From VRUE01 sp040879985 (GTDB lineage Bacteria; Actinomycetota; Thermoleophilia; Solirubrobacterales; 70-9), in contig JBBDJH010000008.1 of NCBI GenBank assembly GCA_040879985.1, forward strand, positions 1-29,977: a stretch of DNA of 29,977 bases, read 5' to 3'. The translations under genes were made by a program, and so were the position numbers. Shown piece after piece: positions 23,725 through 29,977 of the stretch (position 1 is the stretch's first letter; each line of letters begins with the position of its first letter). The notes under the pieces are model-generated. The model ran no database searches, was not told the origin of the DNA, and worked only from the letters and a program-made list of their open reading frames with translations.

Positions 23725-24423
23725 TTGACCCCTCACAGTCCTGGCACCGACCAGATCGACACCCTGCTTTGGATCGGCTTCGTCGCCGCGACGATCCTCG
23801 TCGTCGCGGTCGTCGGCGGGCTGCTCTACATGCTGCGCCGCTACCGGGCCGAGCGCGGCGCCGAGCCGCGCCAGGTCAGCGGCGGCCGCGGCATCCAGCT
23901 GCGGGTCGGCGCCGGGCTGGGAATCCTCGCCACGCTCTTGCTCGTCGTCGGCATCGTCTACACCGACAAGGCGCGCGAGATGCCGGCGACCGGCGCCGCC
24001 GGCCTCCAGGTCGCCGATTCCGAGCCGCTGCGGATCACGACGACCGGCCAGCAGTGGCTCTGGCGCTACGACTACCCGAACGAAGCCTTCTCCTACTACA
24101 AGCTCGTCGTCCCGGTCGACACCGCGGTCGAGCTCGACCTCGTCTCGACCGACGTCGTCCACACCTGGGACGTCCCCGAGCTGGCCGGCAAGCGCGATGC
24201 GGTGCCGGGCAAGACCAACCGCGTCGTCTTCCGCGCCGACGAGGAGGGGACCTACTTCGGTGCGGCGGCAACCCTCTCCGGCGAGGCCTACGCGGCGATG
24301 CGGACCGAGGTCGAAGTCGTCTCGCCGCAGGAGTACGAGGCCTTCGTCGAGTCCGAGAAGAAAGACATCCAGGCGGCGCAGGACCGCGTCGTCAGCCTGA
24401 TCGAGAGCGGGGAGGCGCCGTGA
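23725..24423 (+). CDS. CoxII-like protein lacking the CuA ligands
   Basis: A 232-aa protein starting at TTG. Two N-terminal TM helices (about 12-36 and 60-80) precede a cupredoxin domain with QQWLWRYDYP (the aromatic electron-entry region) and VVHTWDVPELAGKRDAVPG, all typical of cytochrome c oxidase subunit II. The CuA loop is destroyed. Where active subunits have G-Q-C-A-E-L-C-G-x-x-H-A-x-M, this protein has GAAATLSGEAYAAM (residues 179-192), so both Cys, the Glu and the second His are gone; His146 and Met192 remain. It should fold but cannot hold a CuA centre. It overlaps the CoxI-like gene by GTGA. Confidence 0.9.
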   Translation: MTPHSPGTDQIDTLLWIGFVAATILVVAVVGGLLYMLRRYRAERGAEPRQVSGGRGIQLRVGAGLGILATLLLVVGIVYTDKAREMPATGAAGLQVADSEPLRITTTGQQWLWRYDYPNEAFSYYKLVVPVDTAVELDLVSTDVVHTWDVPELAGKRDAVPGKTNRVVFRADEEGTYFGAAATLSGEAYAAMRTEVEVVSPQEYEAFVESEKKDIQAAQDRVVSLIESGEAP

Positions 24424-26102
24424 ACGAGAGCCGCAACCCGGAGCTCGTCGTCGACGGCTTCGCGCCGCGCCGGCCGCGCTGGGCGCAGATCGCGACCAGC
24501 GCCGACCACAAGGACCTCGGCCGCGTCCTCATCGCCGGCGCCCTCGGGTTCCTCTTCATCGCCCTCGTCGAGCTGCTGCTGATGCGCCTGCAGCTGGCAA
24601 TCCCCGAGAACACCTTCCTCACCCCGGTCACCTTCAACCGGATGCTCTCGCTCTACGGCGCGACCGCGATCTTCCTCTTCGCCGTGCCGCTGGCGCTCGG
24701 CTTCTTCTACTACGTGATTCCGCTGCAGATCGGCGCCCGCGGCACGGCGCTGCCGCAGCTTGGCCAGGTCGGCACCTGGCTCTTCGTCGCCGGCGCCACC
24801 GTCCTCTACGCCGGCTTCCTCTTCACCCCCAGCGAGGCCGGGGTCAACCCGCTGCCGCCGCTGTCGAGCCTGACCTTCCTGCCCAACAACGGCGTCGACG
24901 CCTGGGCCGCGGCGACGGGCCTGGCAACGCTCGGCTTCGTCCTGATCGCGATCGACCTGGTCGCGACGCTGCGCCGCCTGCGCGCCCCGGGGATGGCCTG
25001 GCGGCGGCTGCCGGTCTTCTCCTGGGCGGCGGCGATCTGCTCCTGGCTGCTGCTCGCGATCGGCCCGGTGCTGCTGGCCGCTGTCGCGATGCTGCTGATC
25101 GACCGCAACTTCGACGGCATCTTCTTCGCCGGCGACGCCGGCGGCTCGCCGCTGCTCTGGCAGCACCTCAGCTGGATCTTCTACACCGGCGCCTACATGC
25201 TGGTGCTGATCTTCGCCCTCGGCGCGATCGCCGAGATCGTCCCGGCCGCGGCCCGCAAGCCGCTGTTCAACCGCGGCGCGGTGATCGGCTCGCTGGTCGC
25301 GATCGCGGTCATCGGCACCCTCGCCTGGATGCAGAACATGCTCACGGCGCCGATCGGGATCGGCTGGATGTACTTCGCGATGGTGATGTCGCTGGCCCTG
25401 ATCGTCCCCTTCGGGCTGATCTTCTTCAACCTGATCGCCACCCTGGCCGGGGGGACGGTGCGGATGCGGGCGCCGCTGCTCTTCGCCAGCGGCGCGATCG
25501 CGGCGATCTCGCTCGGGCTCGCGGCCGAGATGCTGCACTCGCTGGTCGCCGTCGGCTGGCGCCTGCAGCACACCGTCGACAGCACCGCGGCAACCCACTT
25601 CGCGCTGATCGGCGGGGCCGTGTTCGGCGGCTTCGCGGCGCTGCACTGGTGGTTCCCGAAGATGACCGGCCGCACGATGGGTGAGACCCTCGCCCGCTTC
25701 TCCTTCTGGACGATGCTGGCCGGGGCGCTGCTCGCCTTCGTGCCGCTGATGCTCGCCGGGACCGAGGACGGCCAGGTGATCGACGCCTACAAGTTCTTCG
25801 ACGCCACCGGCGTCACCGCCTACAACCTGATCGCCTCGATCGGCGCCTTCGTGCTCACCGCCGGGATCCTGATGACCCTGGTCAACGCGATCCTCAGCCG
25901 TGCGGGCGGCGCCCCGGCCGGCCACGACGCCTGGGGCGGCGACTCGCTCGAGTGGTTCGCGCTCTCACCGCCGGAGCCGCACAACTTCGACCTGCTGCCC
26001 GACGTGCGCAGCGATCGGCCGATGCGCGACATCCGCGCGGCGATCGCCCACCGCAGCGCCCGCGGCAAGCGTCCGGCCCGCGAGACGCAGCCGGTAGCCT
26101 GA
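24420..26102 (+). CDS. CoxI-like protein lacking heme and CuB ligands
   Basis: A 560-aa, about 12-TM protein with GTG start that aligns along its length with heme-copper oxidase subunit I (SADHKDLG, PPLSS, RAPGMAWRRLPVFSW, MLLIDRNF, WQHLSWIF, KPLF, FPKMTGR). Catalytic positions are replaced. The TM2 heme a His is Tyr79. HPEVY is TGAYM (256-260), losing a CuB His, the gating Glu and the cross-linked Tyr. The HH pair is Gln305-Asn306. The K-channel Lys is Ile334. Of the HFH heme ligands only His393 remains, by gapless alignment the second one. It cannot be an oxygen reductase. It may be structural, regulatory or a heme-handling factor. The C-terminus is a basic tail. Confidence 0.9.
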   Translation: MNESRNPELVVDGFAPRRPRWAQIATSADHKDLGRVLIAGALGFLFIALVELLLMRLQLAIPENTFLTPVTFNRMLSLYGATAIFLFAVPLALGFFYYVIPLQIGARGTALPQLGQVGTWLFVAGATVLYAGFLFTPSEAGVNPLPPLSSLTFLPNNGVDAWAAATGLATLGFVLIAIDLVATLRRLRAPGMAWRRLPVFSWAAAICSWLLLAIGPVLLAAVAMLLIDRNFDGIFFAGDAGGSPLLWQHLSWIFYTGAYMLVLIFALGAIAEIVPAAARKPLFNRGAVIGSLVAIAVIGTLAWMQNMLTAPIGIGWMYFAMVMSLALIVPFGLIFFNLIATLAGGTVRMRAPLLFASGAIAAISLGLAAEMLHSLVAVGWRLQHTVDSTAATHFALIGGAVFGGFAALHWWFPKMTGRTMGETLARFSFWTMLAGALLAFVPLMLAGTEDGQVIDAYKFFDATGVTAYNLIASIGAFVLTAGILMTLVNAILSRAGGAPAGHDAWGGDSLEWFALSPPEPHNFDLLPDVRSDRPMRDIRAAIAHRSARGKRPARETQPVA

Positions 26103-26116
26103 CCCGCGGTGATTCG

Positions 26117-27013
26117 ATGAGCGGCGCCCAGACGGCTGCCATTCCGCAGCACCCCGCCGTGCCGTCGCTGTGGCGGGACCTGCTCACCCTGACCAAGCCC
26201 AAGGTCCAGTCGCTGCTGCTCTTCACCACGGTGACGACGATGTACGTGGCCGGCGATCCCTCGCTCGGGCTGGTCTTCCTGACCTGCCTCGGAGGCGCCC
26301 TCTCGGCCGGCGGCGCCGGGGCGATCAACCACGCGATCGACCGCGACATCGACCGCAAGATGGAGCGCACCGCGAGCCGCCCGGTGGCCGGCGGCCGGAT
26401 CTCCCCGGCGGCGGCGATCGGCTTCGGCTCGCTGCTCGGGCTCTCCTCCTTCCTGCTGCTCTCGCTGGCGGTCAACCCGCTGGCGGCGGCGCTCTCGCTC
26501 TCCGGCCTGCTCGGCTACGTCTTCGTCTACACGCTCTGGCTCAAGCGCCGCACCCCGCAGAACATCGTGATCGGCGGCGCCGCCGGCGCCGTGCCGCCGC
26601 TGGTCGCCTGGGCGGCGGTGACGGGCGGGCTCAGCGGCACCGCGTTCTACCTCTTCGCGATCGTCTTCTTCTGGACCCCGCCCCACTTCTGGGCGCTCTC
26701 GCTGCTGATGAAGGACGAGTACGCCAAGGCCGGCGTGCCGATGCTGCCGGTGGTTCGCGGCGAGAACGAGACCCGCCGCCAGATCCTCCTCTACACGATC
26801 CTGCTCTACGCGGTGACCCAGCTGCCCTTCTGCGCCGGCGGCTTCGGGATCGAGTACCTGATCGCCTCGATGACCCTCGGCGCCGGCTTCATCTACTGCG
26901 CCGTAAAGCTGCTGCGCAGCGCCGACCGCCGCTGGGCGCTGCGCACCTACCTCTTCTCGCTCGCCTACCTGGCGCTGCTCTTCCTGGCGATGCCGCTGGA
27001 CCAGCTCGTCTAG
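26117..27013 (+). CDS. ctaB: Protoheme IX farnesyltransferase (heme O synthase)
   Basis: A 298-aa UbiA-family prenyltransferase that attaches farnesyl to heme b, giving heme O, the precursor of heme A. TLTKPKVQSLLLFTT opens the first helix. NHAIDRDIDRKMERTASRPV is the first Asp-rich motif, FFWTPPHFWALSLLMKDEYAKAGVPMLPVV carries the second conserved block, and about nine TM helices span the protein. Both motifs are intact, in contrast to the oxidase-like genes just upstream. ATG at 26117 is chosen; upstream frame overlaps the CoxI-like gene. It lies 14 nt after that gene, in the same operon. Confidence 0.95.
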   Translation: MSGAQTAAIPQHPAVPSLWRDLLTLTKPKVQSLLLFTTVTTMYVAGDPSLGLVFLTCLGGALSAGGAGAINHAIDRDIDRKMERTASRPVAGGRISPAAAIGFGSLLGLSSFLLLSLAVNPLAAALSLSGLLGYVFVYTLWLKRRTPQNIVIGGAAGAVPPLVAWAAVTGGLSGTAFYLFAIVFFWTPPHFWALSLLMKDEYAKAGVPMLPVVRGENETRRQILLYTILLYAVTQLPFCAGGFGIEYLIASMTLGAGFIYCAVKLLRSADRRWALRTYLFSLAYLALLFLAMPLDQLV

Positions 27014-27037
27014 CGCCCCGGCGCCCTGCCTGCCTGA

Positions 27038-27043
27038 TAGAAA
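27038..27043 (+). promoter_or_regulatory. -10-like hexamer TAGAAA before the 37-aa ORF
   Basis: TAGAAA (within TGATAGAAAT) ends 7 nt before the GTG at 27051, an AT-rich island in a GC-rich gap, matching the leaderless pattern elsewhere in the window. Confidence 0.35.
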
Positions 27044-27050
27044 TCCGGGC

Positions 27051-27164
27051 GTGGATCGCGAGACCTCGAGACGGGACATGCGCGCCGGGCTGCTGGCCGG
27101 CGGCATCGCCGCGGCGGTCTTCGCGCTCTGCTTCGTCGCCGCGATGCTCTACATCGCATCGTGA
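27051..27164 (+). CDS. 37-aa single-TM protein in the oxidase-like cluster
   Basis: A very short gene: GTG start, VDRETSRRDMRAG followed by a hydrophobic helix (LLAGGIAAAVFALCFVAAML) and ending YIAS. The basic N-terminus predicts Nin-Cout. Evidence for reality: a -10-like box at leaderless spacing, a GTGA overlap with the next gene and an unbroken TM helix. Small single-helix subunits are common in heme-copper oxidases, so it may be a subunit of the neighbouring CoxI/II-like complex. That is inference from position only. Confidence 0.6.
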   Translation: MDRETSRRDMRAGLLAGGIAAAVFALCFVAAMLYIAS

Positions 27165-27451
27165 GCGAGCACCGCGCGATCCCCGAGCCCGGCGAGCTCG
27201 TCTACCGCTCGCGCGCTTCCTGGGCGCCGCTGACCTTCGCCTTCGCCGTCGCCCTGGCGGTCTGCGGGATCTTCGCCGAGGACTTCATGTTCCCCGCCTG
27301 GATCTACTCGCTGACCGGCGGCGTCGTCCTGCTCTTCGCCCTGCGCAGGATGATCCGCAACGCGACCCGCGACTACTTCCGCCTGCCGCGCAAGCAAAAC
27401 CCTCGCGGGGCGGTTCTCCCAGTCGAAACGATCTCAGCACCTCGATCCTGA
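27161..27451 (+). CDS. Small two-TM protein, possible oxidase-associated subunit
   Basis: A 96-aa protein with GTG start overlapping the 37-aa gene by four bases. A polar N-terminus (EHRAIPEPGELVYR) is followed by two TM helices (APLTFAFAVALAVCGIFAEDF and AWIYSLTGGVVLLFALRRMI), then a basic C-terminal tail with RDYFRLPRKQ. Layout and length resemble small subunit IV-type proteins found with actinobacterial cytochrome oxidases, but I cannot assign it firmly. Codirectional and coupled with the CoxII/CoxI-like and ctaB genes, it closes the operon; a hairpin covers its stop codon. Confidence 0.75.
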   Translation: MSEHRAIPEPGELVYRSRASWAPLTFAFAVALAVCGIFAEDFMFPAWIYSLTGGVVLLFALRRMIRNATRDYFRLPRKQNPRGAVLPVETISAPRS

Positions 27452-27470
27452 CGTTCTGAGAGGACGTCAG
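27448..27470. terminator. Bidirectional hairpin between convergent genes
   Basis: CTGACGT (27448-27454) and ACGTCAG (27464-27470) form a 7-bp stem with a 9-nt loop. The plus-strand TGA (27449-27451) and the minus-strand TGA (27467-27469) both lie inside the stem. It is a plausible terminator for both transcripts, though without a T-run. Confidence 0.5.
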
Positions 27471-27868
27471 TCGGGCGTCATGCCTGAGGTGGCTCCGTCC
27501 GAGGTCCACACTCGCACGATGTCGCGGATCGAGAGGATGCCGACCAGCTCGCCCTGGTCGAAGACGACGAGGTGGCGGATACCGCGGGTCGACATCTCCG
27601 CCGCGGCGTGCTCGAGGCTCCAGTCCGGCGAGGCAGCGACGACGCCCTCGCTCATGTGCTCGGCGACGAGCTCGACGTCGGGATCCTGGCCGCGGCCGAC
27701 CGACTGGAGCAGGTCGCGCTCGGTGACGATGCAGGGCACCGGGCGCTCGTCGTCGTTGACCAGCGCCGCGCCGGTGCCCTTCTCGACCATCATCGCCGCG
27801 GCCTCGCGCAGCGTGTGCGATGGGCCGACTGTCAGCACCACCTCCGACATCCCGTCCCGGACCTCCAT
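27467..27868 (-). CDS. Tandem CBS-domain protein
   Basis: A 133-aa protein of two CBS domains (residues about 1-60 and 70-128), the adenosine-nucleotide-sensing module. Typical motifs: LREAAAMMVEKGTGAALVND, CIVTERDLLQSVGRGQDP, then HMSEGVVAASPDWSLEHAAAEMSTRGIRHLVVFD and LVGILSIRDIVRVW. Stand-alone CBS pairs of this length usually regulate other proteins by binding AMP, ATP or SAM. A GGAGG site about 8 nt before the ATG at 27868 fixes the start; the upstream frame to 28012 crosses the divergent cytochrome gene's promoter. It is convergent with the respiratory cluster and divergent from the cytochrome c gene. Confidence 0.9.
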   Translation of the reverse strand: MEVRDGMSEVVLTVGPSHTLREAAAMMVEKGTGAALVNDDERPVPCIVTERDLLQSVGRGQDPDVELVAEHMSEGVVAASPDWSLEHAAAEMSTRGIRHLVVFDQGELVGILSIRDIVRVWTSDGATSGMTPD

Positions 27869-27975
27869 TTCCCGTCCTCCCCCTCGCGTTCGCGGCTTCG
27901 TGAGAATCGCCTCAAGCCTACTCCACGACCGGGCCTCGGCAAGCGACGTTTGGAGCGGCTTCGCCGTATAGACTC

Positions 27976-27992
27976 CGGCGCGCTCCGCGCCG
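27976..27992 (+). promoter_or_regulatory. Hairpin directly before the cytochrome c start codon
   Basis: CGGCGCG and CGCGCCG form a perfect 7-bp stem with a 3-nt loop ending 1 nt before the ATG at 27994. A -10-like TAGACT (27969-27974) lies immediately upstream. Such a stem in the leader would block ribosome access unless initiation occurs at the next in-frame ATG (28000) or the stem is opened, so translational control is possible. Confidence 0.35.
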
Positions 27993-27993
27993 C

Positions 27994-28689
27994 ATGACGA
28001 TGCCCAAGCCACCGAACCAGATCCGCCCCCTTCTCGCCCTCGCCGTCCTGGCGACGCTCGCCCTCGCCGCCTCCGGTTGCGGCACGAGCAGCGCCGACGA
28101 GCAGCGCGGCCGCACCCTCTTCATCCAGAAATGCGGCACCTGCCACGAGATGGCGCAGGCGGGCACGACCGCACAGATCGGGCCCAACCTCGACGACGCC
28201 TTCGCCGCCGCACGCGCCGCCGGCCAGAACGGCGCGACGATCGAGGGTGTCACCGCGGCGCAGATCGAATACCCGCGACCCAGCACCGAGAACCCGGCAG
28301 CCTCGATGCCTGCCGACCTCGTCACCGGCCAGGACGTCAACGACGTCGCCGCCTATGTCGGCATGTACGCGGGCGTCCCCGGGGCCGCTCCGCCCAAGGC
28401 GCCGGGCGGGCCCGGCGCCCAGGTCTTCGCCAACAACGGCTGCGGCGGCTGCCACACGCTGGCCGCGGCCGGCTCGGGCGGCGTTACCGGCCCCAACCTC
28501 GACGAGGTGCTGCCAGGCCAGAGCGCGGCGATGGTCGACGAGTCGATCGTCGACCCCAACGCCGAGATCGCCAAAGGCTTCCCGGCCAACGTGATGCCGG
28601 CCTACCGGGACACGCTGACGCCGAAAGAAGTCGAAGACCTCGTCCAGTACCTGCTGCAGAGCACCCAGGGCGGCGGCAAAGGCGGCTGA
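27994..28689 (+). CDS. Diheme cytochrome c lipoprotein
   Basis: A 231-aa exported protein. A signal sequence (LLALAVLATLALAASG) ends at a lipobox with Cys29, so it should be anchored to the outer face of the membrane. Two class I cytochrome c domains follow: CGTCH (Cys47, Cys50, His51) with axial Met105 in PAASMPAD, and CGGCH (Cys150, Cys153, His154) with axial Met201 in ANVMPAY. A Pro/Gly linker (about 128-140) joins them. The C-terminus has LTPKEVEDLVQYLL, the usual final helix. It probably carries electrons to a terminal oxidase; unlike the neighbouring CoxI/II-like proteins its cofactor sites are intact. Confidence 0.93.
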   Translation: MTMPKPPNQIRPLLALAVLATLALAASGCGTSSADEQRGRTLFIQKCGTCHEMAQAGTTAQIGPNLDDAFAAARAAGQNGATIEGVTAAQIEYPRPSTENPAASMPADLVTGQDVNDVAAYVGMYAGVPGAAPPKAPGGPGAQVFANNGCGGCHTLAAAGSGGVTGPNLDEVLPGQSAAMVDESIVDPNAEIAKGFPANVMPAYRDTLTPKEVEDLVQYLLQSTQGGGKGG

Positions 28690-28733
28690 GCCCCCGCGGC
28701 CGGGCGCCGGCCGCTGACATGATCTGAGGACGC

Positions 28734-29717
28734 ATGAGGACTGCCCTCAAGGACCGCCTCGACATCTCCCCGCAGCGCTACGCCCAGGTCACGCTCGTCG
28801 CCCTCGCGGCGCTGGCGCTGATCGTGCTGACCGGCGCCGCGGTGCGCCTGACCGGCTCCGGGCTCGGCTGCCCGGACTGGCCAAAATGCCACGGCGGCAC
28901 GGTCCCGCCGCTGGAGACCCACGCGGTGATCGAGTACGGCAACCGCCTGCTCACCGGCTTCGTCGGGCTCGCCGTGATCGCCGCCAGCGCGCTCGCCTGG
29001 TTCCGCCGGCCCTTCCGCTGGCACCTCGCCTTCTTCGGCGCCCTGCTGCCGATCGGCGTCCTCTGCCAGGCGATCCTCGGCGCCCTCGTGGTCAAATACC
29101 ACCTCGCGCCGGGCCTCGTGATGGGCCACTTCATCCTCTCGATGCTGCTGCTCGACGCGGCTTTCGCGCTCGCCTGGCTGGCCCGCTACGAGCGCGGCGA
29201 GCGGCGCTTCTCCAGCGACCGGCTCGGCGTCTGGGCGGTGCGGGCGCTGATCCCGCTCGGTCAGCTGACGATCCTCGCCGGCACGATCGCCACCGGCTCC
29301 GGACCCCACGCCGGCGCCCACGAGGGCGAGCTGGTCCACCGCTTCGAGTTCGCGGGCGCCGGGACGCTGGAGTGGGTCGTCCAGCGTCACTCGGCGATCG
29401 CCGCCGCCTTCGGCCTCGCCGCGATCGCCGTCTGGTTCCTCCTGCGCCGCCCCGGCGGCGACGGGCGGGCGCTGCGGCCGCTGACCGTGGTTATTGCCCT
29501 GATCGGCCTGCAGGGCCTCGTCGGCGGCCTCCAGTGGGCCCTGGAGCTGCCCGGCGAGCTCGTCTGGCTCCACATCGCCCTCGCCACCCTGACCTGGCTG
29601 GCGATGCTCTGGACCGTAGCCACGGCGGGCCGGCTCGAGCCTCGACGCGGGCAGGCGCCAGCCGAAGAGCCGCCCGAGCTCACCGAGCGCCCCACCCCCG
29701 CCCTGACTCAGAGTTGA
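28734..29717 (+). CDS. ctaA: Heme A synthase (COX15/CtaA)
   Basis: A 327-aa, eight-TM heme A synthase that oxidises the C8 methyl of heme O to formyl. The first loop carries LTGSGLGCPDWPKCHGG with the paired Cys. The first heme-ligand helix reads VIEYGNRLLTG, with Asn where Bacillus CtaA has His, as I recall is normal in actinobacterial enzymes. His residues in GHFILSMLLLD, VVQRHSAIAAAFG and WLHIALATLTW are in the other ligand positions. The C-terminal tail is Pro/Glu-rich. GAGGA four nt before ATG serves as ribosome site. With ctaB it provides heme A, implying a functional aa3-type oxidase elsewhere in the genome. Confidence 0.95.
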   Translation: MRTALKDRLDISPQRYAQVTLVALAALALIVLTGAAVRLTGSGLGCPDWPKCHGGTVPPLETHAVIEYGNRLLTGFVGLAVIAASALAWFRRPFRWHLAFFGALLPIGVLCQAILGALVVKYHLAPGLVMGHFILSMLLLDAAFALAWLARYERGERRFSSDRLGVWAVRALIPLGQLTILAGTIATGSGPHAGAHEGELVHRFEFAGAGTLEWVVQRHSAIAAAFGLAAIAVWFLLRRPGGDGRALRPLTVVIALIGLQGLVGGLQWALELPGELVWLHIALATLTWLAMLWTVATAGRLEPRRGQAPAEEPPELTERPTPALTQS

Positions 29718-29729
29718 GCCACGATCAAA

Positions 29730-29838
29730 CCGGCGAAGCCGGCGACGAGCGCGACCACCGCACCGCCAAACGTTCCCGCGCATCAAGCAGACGACCCGCC
29801 GAAGCGGGCCGCCTACAAAAGAGCTGCGACCACGCAGC
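29730..29838. terminator. Three short hairpins downstream of ctaA
   Basis: CCGGC-GAA-GCCGG (29730-29742), CCCGC-CGAA-GCGGG (29795-29808) and GCTGCG-ACCA-CGCAGC (29823-29838) are perfect small stem-loops in the intergenic region just after the ctaA stop. They may terminate the transcript, although no T-run follows. The rest of 29718-29977 shows no convincing gene. Confidence 0.35.
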
Positions 29839-29945
29839 CCGGCCGTTAGACCGATCCCGCGCTCAGCGTCAGCAGCGCCTCTCACGAAGGTGTCTGAAGC
29901 CTAGCACTGATTTCAGTCAGCGCCCCCGGCAGTGTCGGGTTCCAG

Positions 29946-29977
29946 GACATAGGCGACACCTGTGTCGAGACATAGGA
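29946..29977. other. Palindrome and repeat at the window edge, possible IS end
   Basis: A 14-bp palindrome-like block CGACACCTGTGTCG (29954-29967) is flanked by two direct copies of GACATAGG (29946-29953, 29969-29976), preceded by TGTCGGGTTCC. Sequences of this kind are familiar from ends of IS481-type elements, but the transposase would lie beyond the window. Confidence 0.25.

Noticed and set aside
24420..26102. CoxI-like gene as an ordinary pseudogene or sequencing error
   Set aside because: No frameshift or stop. Losses affect many separate ligand sites in two genes while other conserved residues persist, which point errors or neutral decay would not produce.
28924..28962. Loss of a heme-ligand His in heme A synthase (Asn in IEYGNR)
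   Set aside because: As I recall, actinobacterial CtaA proteins normally have Asn there, and the other ligand His are present; not a sign of decay like that of the CoxI-like protein.
29718..29780. Short hydrophobic minus-strand frame ending in GLIVAQL
   Set aside because: Only about 16-22 codons follow an in-frame stop, with no convincing start or ribosome site.
28602..29885. 427-codon minus-strand frame opposite heme A synthase
   Set aside because: It mirrors ctaA; its repetitive Glu/Gly/Arg sequence is a shadow.

Overview
This is a high-GC bacterial segment with densely packed genes. It has many start/stop overlaps and many start codons preceded at 6-9 nt by a TAnnnT hexamer with no Shine-Dalgarno sequence, which suggests leaderless transcripts. 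Gene content (TrxB, Prx6-type peroxiredoxin, an actinobacterial-type heme A synthase with a Glu-x-x-Asn-Arg helix, wHTH/XRE gene pairs) points to a deep-branching actinobacterium, perhaps Thermoleophilia/Solirubrobacterales. That placement is inference from recall, not a search.

Layout. 1-4500: tRNA-Arg(UCU), an alpha/beta hydrolase, a large polytopic GT-C-like membrane protein, MsrA, two small conserved proteins and tRNA-Pro(UGG). 4534-9200: DUF1015 protein, PduO-type cobalamin adenosyltransferase, an SDR, a CoA-pyrophosphatase-like Nudix hydrolase, a 1-Cys peroxiredoxin, a short Rossmann protein and a single-TM protein. 9251-16411: an acyl-CoA degradation operon (thiolase, class IV aminotransferase, acyl-CoA dehydrogenase, enoyl-CoA hydratase, 3-hydroxyacyl-CoA dehydrogenase) ending in an SdsA-type alkylsulfatase. 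The last four genes overlap by 1-4 nt. The hydroxyacyl-CoA dehydrogenase gene carries an in-frame palindromic insert in an interdomain linker. greA and trxB then converge.

17995-21601 is a complete 3607-bp transposon: 18-bp perfect terminal inverted repeats, an exact 8-bp target duplication (CTCGGTCA on both sides), an IS1-like DDE transposase, and passenger genes. The passengers are a two-TM protein, a P63C-domain protein, and a coupled operon of a wHTH protein, an XRE regulator and a small basic protein. It sits between a UPF0104/flippase-like gene and trxB, and the duplicated target contains the stop codon of the former.

21607-29717: flippase-like and PAP2/AUR1-like membrane genes, then a respiratory cluster. 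The cluster encodes a CoxII-like and a CoxI-like protein, heme O synthase, two small TM proteins (one only 37 aa), a CBS-domain protein on the other strand, a diheme cytochrome c lipoprotein and heme A synthase. The CoxII/CoxI pair keeps the fold signatures of a heme-copper oxidase but has lost the CuA ligands, all three CuB histidines, the HPEVY motif, the K-channel lysine and all but one heme-ligand histidine. This apparently non-catalytic pseudo-oxidase, embedded among heme O/A synthesis genes, is the most unusual system in the window. 29718-29977 holds no convincing gene, only small hairpins and a palindrome that may be the edge of another element.
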